Source: Rhodospirillales bacterium 70-18
Lineage (GTDB): Bacteria > Pseudomonadota > Alphaproteobacteria > Acetobacterales > Acetobacteraceae
Assembly (NCBI GenBank): GCA_001899585.1
Contig: MKWE01000003.1
Location: forward strand, 62,001 to 126,000
Reading direction: 5' to 3'
DNA: 64,000 bases
Positions 58,618 through 64,000 of the stretch are shown here, one piece after another; position 1 is the stretch's first letter, and every line of letters begins with the position of its first letter. The notes under the pieces were generated by a model. It was not told the DNA's origin. It was given only the letters and a program-made list of their open reading frames with translations, and searched no databases. A program made the position numbers and the translations under genes.

Positions 58618-59661
58618 GGCGCGCTCCGGCAACGGAAGGGAACGGGGAGGCGGGAAGGGCGGGGATGCGCGCCGGCGTGCCCGCCACGGCCAGCGCCAGC
58701 GCCCGGCGGACGAGCCGCCGCGCAAGCTCGATCTTGAAGGCGTTGTCGCCAGAGGGCCGCGCCTCGGCCAGCGCCGCCTCGGCCGCCCGGCGGAACGCCG
58801 CCTCGCCGGCTTCGACGCCCACCAGCGATTCCTCGGCCGCGCGGGCCCGCCACGGCCTGGCCGCCACGCCCCCCAGCGCCAGCCGCGCCGCGCGAATCCT
58901 GCCGCCCTCCAGCCGCAGCGCCGCCGCCGCCGACACCACGGCGAAGGCGTAGGAGGTGCGCTCCCGCACCTTCAGGTAGCGGGCATGCGCGGCGAACCCG
59001 GCGGCTTCGCCCGGCAGCCGCAGCGCCACGATCAACTCGCCCGGCGCCAGCGCGGTGCCCCGCTCGGGTGTATCGCCGGGCAGGCGGTGCAGCGCCTCCA
59101 GCGCCACCTCGCGCCGGCCGGCCGGGCCTTCGATCTCCACGACGGCGTCCAGCGCCGCCAGCGGAACACAGAAATCCGACGGATGCGTGGCGATGCACGC
59201 CTCGCTCCAGCCCAGCACGGCGTGCAGCCGGTTCTCGCCGCCCCGCGCGTCGCACCCTGCCCCCGGCTGGCGTTTGTTGCAGGCGCTGGCGGGGTCGTGG
59301 AAATACGCGCAGCGCGTCCGCTGCAGCAGGTTGCCGCCCACCGTCGCCGCGTTGCGCAACTGCGCCGAGGCGCCGGACAGCAGCGCCTCCGCCACCGCCG
59401 GATAGGCCGTGGCGAACGCCGCGTCATGCGCCAGCGCGGCATTGCGCACCAGCGCGCCGATCCGCACGCCGCCATCGCCCAGCCACTCGATCCGGTCGAG
59501 CCCCGGCAGCCGCGTCACGTCCACCAGCCGGTCCGGCCGGAGCGTCTCGCCCTTCATCAGGTCGAGCAGGTTGGTCCCGCCCGCCAGATACACCGCCCCC
59601 GGCGCGGCCGCGGCGGCGATCGCCTCGGCGACGCTGGCCGGACGCACATAATCGAACACCT

Positions 59662-59665
<4 letters not shown>
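58607..59665 (-). CDS. FAD- and [4Fe-4S]-binding subunit (PaoB-like)
   Basis: 352 residues of the CO-dehydrogenase flavoprotein family: YLAGGTNLLDLMKGE (about 26-40) and ATVGGNLLQ (about 107-115) bind FAD. Cysteines 119, 129 and 138 (Cys-X9-Cys-X8-Cys) and probably C157 match the insert that holds an extra [4Fe-4S] cluster in PaoB, a trait absent from ordinary xanthine dehydrogenases. GTG start at 59665 overlaps the Fe-S subunit stop (GTGA). Confidence 0.88.
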
Positions 59666-60159
<494 letters not shown>

Positions 60160-60264
60160 GCGGTGCTCCGACAGGTTCGGGCGTCAGCATCCGGCAGCCC
60201 CGCCACGGTGCGCGGGCGGCTGGGTTGACTGGGGCGACGGCTCTGTTTTGGTGGCGGTGACGGC

Positions 60265-60293
60265 TATATACGGAGGAATCCTCCGTTTTACAA
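60265..60293 (-). promoter_or_regulatory. paoABC promoter with embedded palindromic operator
   Basis: On the minus strand TTGTAA (60293-60288) and TATATA (60270-60265) are spaced exactly 17 bp, a good sigma-70-type promoter. The palindrome ACGGAGGA-A-TCCTCCGT (60270-60286) almost exactly fills the spacer and is the likely site of the divergently encoded TetR regulator. Binding there would block RNA polymerase. Confidence 0.75.
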
Positions 60294-60318
60294 GAGGCTC
60301 GGGGAACGCCCCACGCGG

Positions 60319-60915
60319 ATGACGAACCATGTGCCCAAACCCACCCGGCCGATGCGCGCCGACGCGGTGCGCAACCGCGAGCGCGTGCTGGAGGCCGCGA
60401 AGGCCGTGTTCAGCGCCGGCGGCCCGGATGCCAGCCTGGACGCCGTGGCCCGCCGCGCCGGCGTCGGAATCGGCACGCTTTACCGGCATTTTCCCACCCG
60501 CGAGGCGCTGTTTGAGGCGGTTTATCGCCGCGAAGTCGAGCAACTCGCCGACCTCGCCGAGCAGTTGAAATCCGACCCTCACCCCGCCGACGCGCTGCGC
60601 CGCTGGCTGCGCTCCAATGTGGAATTCGTCGCCACCAAAAAGGGCATGTCCGCCGCGCTGGCACTGGCCGCGCACAGCACCTCCCACCTGGCCGCCTATT
60701 CCTTCGAGCGTCTCACCAAGGCGGTCGGCGTCCTGCTGGACCGCGCGGTGGAGGCCGGCGAGATCCGCGCCGATATCGGCCCCGAGGACCTGCTGCGCGC
60801 CCTCATCGGCATGTGCTACATGCATAACCAGCCTGGCTGGCAGGACAGCGTGATGCGCCTGGTGGAAGTGTTCGTGGACGGGCTGTGCGCCCACCCCGCC
60901 GCCAGGCGCCCTTGA
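60319..60915 (+). CDS. TetR-family regulator
   Basis: 198 residues. The N-terminal helix-turn-helix is RNRERVLEAAKAVFSAGG followed by SLDAVARRAGVGIGTLYRHF (about 40-59); the rest is a helical ligand-binding domain of the type found near aldehyde and other oxidoreductase genes. Divergent from the paoABC-like operon, with a 17-bp palindrome between them, so it probably represses that operon and itself. Confidence 0.9.
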   Translation: MTNHVPKPTRPMRADAVRNRERVLEAAKAVFSAGGPDASLDAVARRAGVGIGTLYRHFPTREALFEAVYRREVEQLADLAEQLKSDPHPADALRRWLRSNVEFVATKKGMSAALALAAHSTSHLAAYSFERLTKAVGVLLDRAVEAGEIRADIGPEDLLRALIGMCYMHNQPGWQDSVMRLVEVFVDGLCAHPAARRP

Positions 60916-61035
60916 GGGAGGGCTTGCCAGGTTCCGCCGACAGGGCGCTTGATGGGGTCGTGAACCCCTGGGCGTGCTGAACTTGGGGGATGCCGGATCG
61001 TTGCTCGCGCGCGAGCGTTGAACAGGCGCCGTACC

Positions 61036-64000
61036 ATGAAAAAGCTGTTGATCGGACTTGCCGGGCTCGTCGTGGTGCTGGTGGCCGCGGTGGTGCTCGT
61101 GCCGCGGCTGATCGACCTGCGGCCGCGCCTCGCCGCGGCGGTGTATGCCGCGACCGGCCGCGACCTGCGGATCGACGGCCCGCTGCATATCGCGCTGCTG
61201 CCGCGCCTCAGCGTCTCCGCCAGGGGCGTTCACTTCGCCAACGCACCTGGCACGGTGACGCCGGAGATGCTGTCGATCGACAGCGTGACGGTGGGGGCGC
61301 GGCTGTGGCCGCTGCTGCGCGGCCGGCTGGTCGTGGACTCGCTGCTGATCGTGCACCCGGTGGTGGCGCTGCAACGGGACAAGGCCGGGCGGGAGAACTG
61401 GACGTTCCAGGCGCCCGGTGACACCACGCCGGGCGCCACCACACCGGCAAGCACCGGCCTCGGCGGCGTGGCGGTCGGCGCGGTCACCGTCGAGCGGGGG
61501 CAGCTGTCCTATCGCGACGACCTCACCGGCCAGGCCATCGAGGCCAGAGACATCACGCTGGCCGGCGCCATGCCGACTGCCGCCAGCCCGCTTTCCCTGC
61601 GCGGCCGGATGACGCTGAACGACGCGCCGGTAACGGCCGAGTTGACCGTCGATTCGCCCGACAAGCTGCAGCGCGGCCAGCCGGCCCGCGTGAAGCTGGC
61701 GCTCGACACGCAGCACCTCACCGCGACGTTCGACGGCACGGCGCGGCAGCGGCCGGTGCCCGGGCTGAACGGCGTGTTCGACCTCGCCATCCCCTCGGTC
61801 GGCAAGCTCGCCGCCTGGCTGAAACGGCCGCTGGACGCGGCGCAGCCCGACCCCGGGCCGCTGGCGATCCATGCCGATTTCACCTCCGATGGCGCCCGGT
61901 CGGCGCTCAAGGACGCCACCATCACCGGCACCGCGCTCAACCTGAAGGCGAGCGGCAGCCTCGATGCCAGCGGCGGCGTCACGAAGCTCACCGGCGTGGT
62001 GGACAGCGGTATCCTGGATATCGACCGCTACCTGCCGCGCCCCGCCCCCGCCTCGCCACGGCCGGCCGGCGGCCCGGCGGCGGCCGTGCCGGACCCGTTC
62101 GCGAGCCTCTCGGACCAGCCTTTCGCGCTGGACGGGCTGCGCAGGCTGGATGCGGACATCAAGGTGTCGATCGCGGGCATCAAGGCGATGGGCTACCAGG
62201 TCGGCCATATCGGCTTCACCGCGACGGCGAAGGCGGGTGTGCTCAGCGCCGCCCTGGCCGATGTGGCGCTGTATGGCGGCACCGCGAAGGGCACCCTCAG
62301 GCTCGATGCCGCCGGCAAGGCGCTGGGCCTCGATGTGGCGGCCAGTGTCGATCACGTGGACGCGGGCAAGCTGGCGCAGATCGCCGCCTCCGGCGCCCCG
62401 CCGGTCAGCGGCGCCGTCTCCGCCACGCTCGCGGCCAAGGCCGAGGGCACCAGCCCGCGCGCGCTTGCCGGCGACCTGCGCGGCCGCCTGATGGTCGATC
62501 TCGGCGGCGTTGCGGTGAAGGGCGCCGGCACGCAGGGGCTGTCGCGCCTGACGCTCGCCCTCGACCTGCCGGGTGGCGACAAGGCGCCGGGGCTGGTGGC
62601 GAGCGCGGTCTACAAGGGCGAGCGGATCGATGCCACCGCCAGCCTGGCGCCGCTGCGCGTGCTGGCGTCCGGCGCGCGGTTCCCGGCCAGGCTGGCGGTC
62701 GATTCGAATGTCGCGAAGCTGCGGTTCGGCGGCACGGTGCAGCAGAAGCCGGCCGCGGGCCTGGATGGCAGCGTCGATCTCGACGTGCCGTCGCTCGCCC
62801 GCCTCGCCGCCTGGGCGGGCAGCCCGCTCGCTCCGGCACAGCCCGATCCCGGGCCGGTCCAGCTGCATGCGACGCTGGTGGCCGCGGGGTCCACCTTGGA
62901 CCTGAAGAGTGCGACCATCACGGGCAAGGCGCTCAAGGCGACGGCGCAGGGTCGGTTCGACGGCAGCCGCCGGCCGGCGAATTTCGACGCCAAGGTCGAT
63001 ATCCAGCAGGCCAACCTCAACGCCTACCTGCCGCCGCGGGAGGCATCGTCCCCCGCCGGGCCGTCCCGGTCCGGGCCGGCGGGGTGGAGTACCGAGTCGT
63101 TCGACGTGTCGGCGCTGGGCGATGCCAACGGCAAGGCGGATGTCACGCTGCACGCGGTCACCTACCGGGATCTCGACATCACCGGCGGCGATGTCAGGAT
63201 CGCGCTCGCCAGCCGCGTGCTCACGGTCACCACCGGCAAGCTCACTCTGGCGCAGGGCAGCCTCGACAGCACGCTGAAGTTGGACGCCACCGGGGCCGTC
63301 CCGAAGCTCGACGCGCATGTCGTCGTCGCCGGCATGCAGGCGCGGCCGCTGCTCCAGAGCTTCGCCGGCAGCGACCGCCTGGGCGGCACGATCGCGCTGG
63401 AGACCACGGTCAGGGGAGCCGGCCGCAATCAGAAGGAGCTGGTGTCTTCGCTGGACGGCACCGGCACGTTCCGAGTGACGGACGGCACCATCTACGGCAT
63501 CAACCTGGCGCAGATCCTGCGCAAGGCCGGCACGCTCGGCTTCGGCGCGTCGCCGGCCGAGACGACCGATTTCGCCGAGCTCGCCGGCACCTACACGATC
63601 CGCGCCGGCGTGATCGACAACCGCGACATGCGGATGCTGGCGCCGCTGTTCCGCCTGACCGGCGCCGGAACCGTGCCGATGCCGGCGCAAACGGTCGATT
63701 ACGCGGCGGAAGCGAAGCTGGTGCCGACCATCCAGGGCCAGGGCGGCACCGACGCGCTGGCGGGCGTGCCGATCCCGATCCGTGTGACGGGGCCGTGGAG
63801 CAATCCCGCCTACCGGATCGATTGGGCCGGCGTGTTCCGCAGCATCGCCGCCGACCCCGCGCGGCTGAAGGCGCTGCCGGGCGATCTCGGCAAGGCGGCG
63901 CAGGGGTTCGGGGTGCTGCTGCCGGGCAGCGGCGGCGTGACTGGCGGCGTGACTGGCGGCACGGGTGGCGGCACGGGCGGCGGCACGGCGGCCGATATCC
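61036..64000 (+). CDS. AsmA-family protein (3' end beyond window)
   Basis: At least 988 residues, open at the right edge. A membrane anchor (about 3-24, KLLIGLAGLVVVLVAAVVLV) and the AsmA start LRPRLAAAVYAATGRDLRID are followed by long beta-rich repeats (IDRYLPRP and LNAYLPPR at comparable places in successive modules), then an AsmA C-terminal domain (GTFRVTDGTIYGINLAQILR). The visible end turns into a Gly/Thr repeat (GGVTGGVTGGTGGG). It probably spans the periplasm in lipid transport or envelope assembly. Only about 25 percent, by eye, resembles the AsmA protein at 15091. Confidence 0.87.
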   Translation, partial: MKKLLIGLAGLVVVLVAAVVLVPRLIDLRPRLAAAVYAATGRDLRIDGPLHIALLPRLSVSARGVHFANAPGTVTPEMLSIDSVTVGARLWPLLRGRLVVDSLLIVHPVVALQRDKAGRENWTFQAPGDTTPGATTPASTGLGGVAVGAVTVERGQLSYRDDLTGQAIEARDITLAGAMPTAASPLSLRGRMTLNDAPVTAELTVDSPDKLQRGQPARVKLALDTQHLTATFDGTARQRPVPGLNGVFDLAIPSVGKLAAWLKRPLDAAQPDPGPLAIHADFTSDGARSALKDATITGTALNLKASGSLDASGGVTKLTGVVDSGILDIDRYLPRPAPASPRPAGGPAAAVPDPFASLSDQPFALDGLRRLDADIKVSIAGIKAMGYQVGHIGFTATAKAGVLSAALADVALYGGTAKGTLRLDAAGKALGLDVAASVDHVDAGKLAQIAASGAPPVSGAVSATLAAKAEGTSPRALAGDLRGRLMVDLGGVAVKGAGTQGLSRLTLALDLPGGDKAPGLVASAVYKGERIDATASLAPLRVLASGARFPARLAVDSNVAKLRFGGTVQQKPAAGLDGSVDLDVPSLARLAAWAGSPLAPAQPDPGPVQLHATLVAAGSTLDLKSATITGKALKATAQGRFDGSRRPANFDAKVDIQQANLNAYLPPREASSPAGPSRSGPAGWSTESFDVSALGDANGKADVTLHAVTYRDLDITGGDVRIALASRVLTVTTGKLTLAQGSLDSTLKLDATGAVPKLDAHVVVAGMQARPLLQSFAGSDRLGGTIALETTVRGAGRNQKELVSSLDGTGTFRVTDGTIYGINLAQILRKAGTLGFGASPAETTDFAELAGTYTIRAGVIDNRDMRMLAPLFRLTGAGTVPMPAQTVDYAAEAKLVPTIQGQGGTDALAGVPIPIRVTGPWSNPAYRIDWAGVFRSIAADPARLKALPGDLGKAAQGFGVLLPGSGGVTGGVTGGTGGGTGGGTAADI

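Noticed and set aside
56332-58737. Long plus-strand open frame across the molybdenum subunit gene
   Set aside because: Arg/His/Pro-rich shadow of the well-supported minus-strand gene.
60184-63690. Very long open frame on the minus strand opposite the AsmA-like gene
   Set aside because: It encodes a His/Arg/Gln/Gly-rich sequence with no domain; the plus-strand frame has a membrane anchor and clear AsmA features. Such mirror frames are common in very G+C-rich DNA.

Overview
The window is a very G+C-rich stretch of an alphaproteobacterial chromosome, most likely from the Acetobacteraceae (Rhodospirillales). The grounds are a circularly permuted two-piece tmRNA gene, an alphaproteobacterial-type SspB, an RHH_4 protein, meso-diaminopimelate-type MurE and the overall gene set; the family-level placement is inference. 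No tRNA, rRNA, insertion sequence, prophage or CRISPR array was seen.

Layout. Positions 1-8927 (minus) hold the start of the division and cell-wall (dcw) cluster in the order mraZ-rsmH-ftsL-ftsI-murE-murF-mraY-murD, with almost every junction overlapping; murD runs off the left edge. The gap at 8928-9344 carries DnaA-box-like sites and a 10-bp-period TGGGA repeat. It is followed by the RNase P RNA gene, an AmpD-like amidase and a TerB/DnaJ protein. On the plus strand come a fused 5-oxoprolinase/hydantoinase and an AsmA protein. From 27379 down to 18178 a long minus-strand run encodes tag, sspB, class I fumarase, a VOC protein, a YhhQ-type transporter, queA, tgt, queF, queG, fumC and a small ribbon-helix-helix protein: a queuosine operon bracketed by two unrelated fumarases. 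The tmRNA gene lies just upstream of tag, divergent from thyX and a ribokinase.

The middle contains a compositionally odd orphan gene, mrp, hflK-hflC-htrA (membrane and periplasmic protein quality control), an HDAC-family deacetylase, an M81 peptidase, a cytochrome b561, an eda-kdgK-GNAT-DUF2237-ridA operon, a GH17-GT2 beta-glucan synthase, a CorC-like protein, a MetX-like enzyme, and an ArsR regulator with a double AHSA1-domain protein.

The right part is accessory nitrogen and redox metabolism. A GntR regulator precedes atzF-, atzG-, atzE- and atzH-like genes, a biuret-hydrolase-like cysteine hydrolase and an NCS2-type permease. Together they could import and dismantle biuret or carboxybiuret to ammonia and CO2, although no cyanuric acid hydrolase is present. 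Next comes a PaoABC-type molybdenum oxidoreductase, transcribed divergently from a TetR regulator whose probable operator fills the spacer of the paoABC promoter. A second AsmA protein runs off the right edge.
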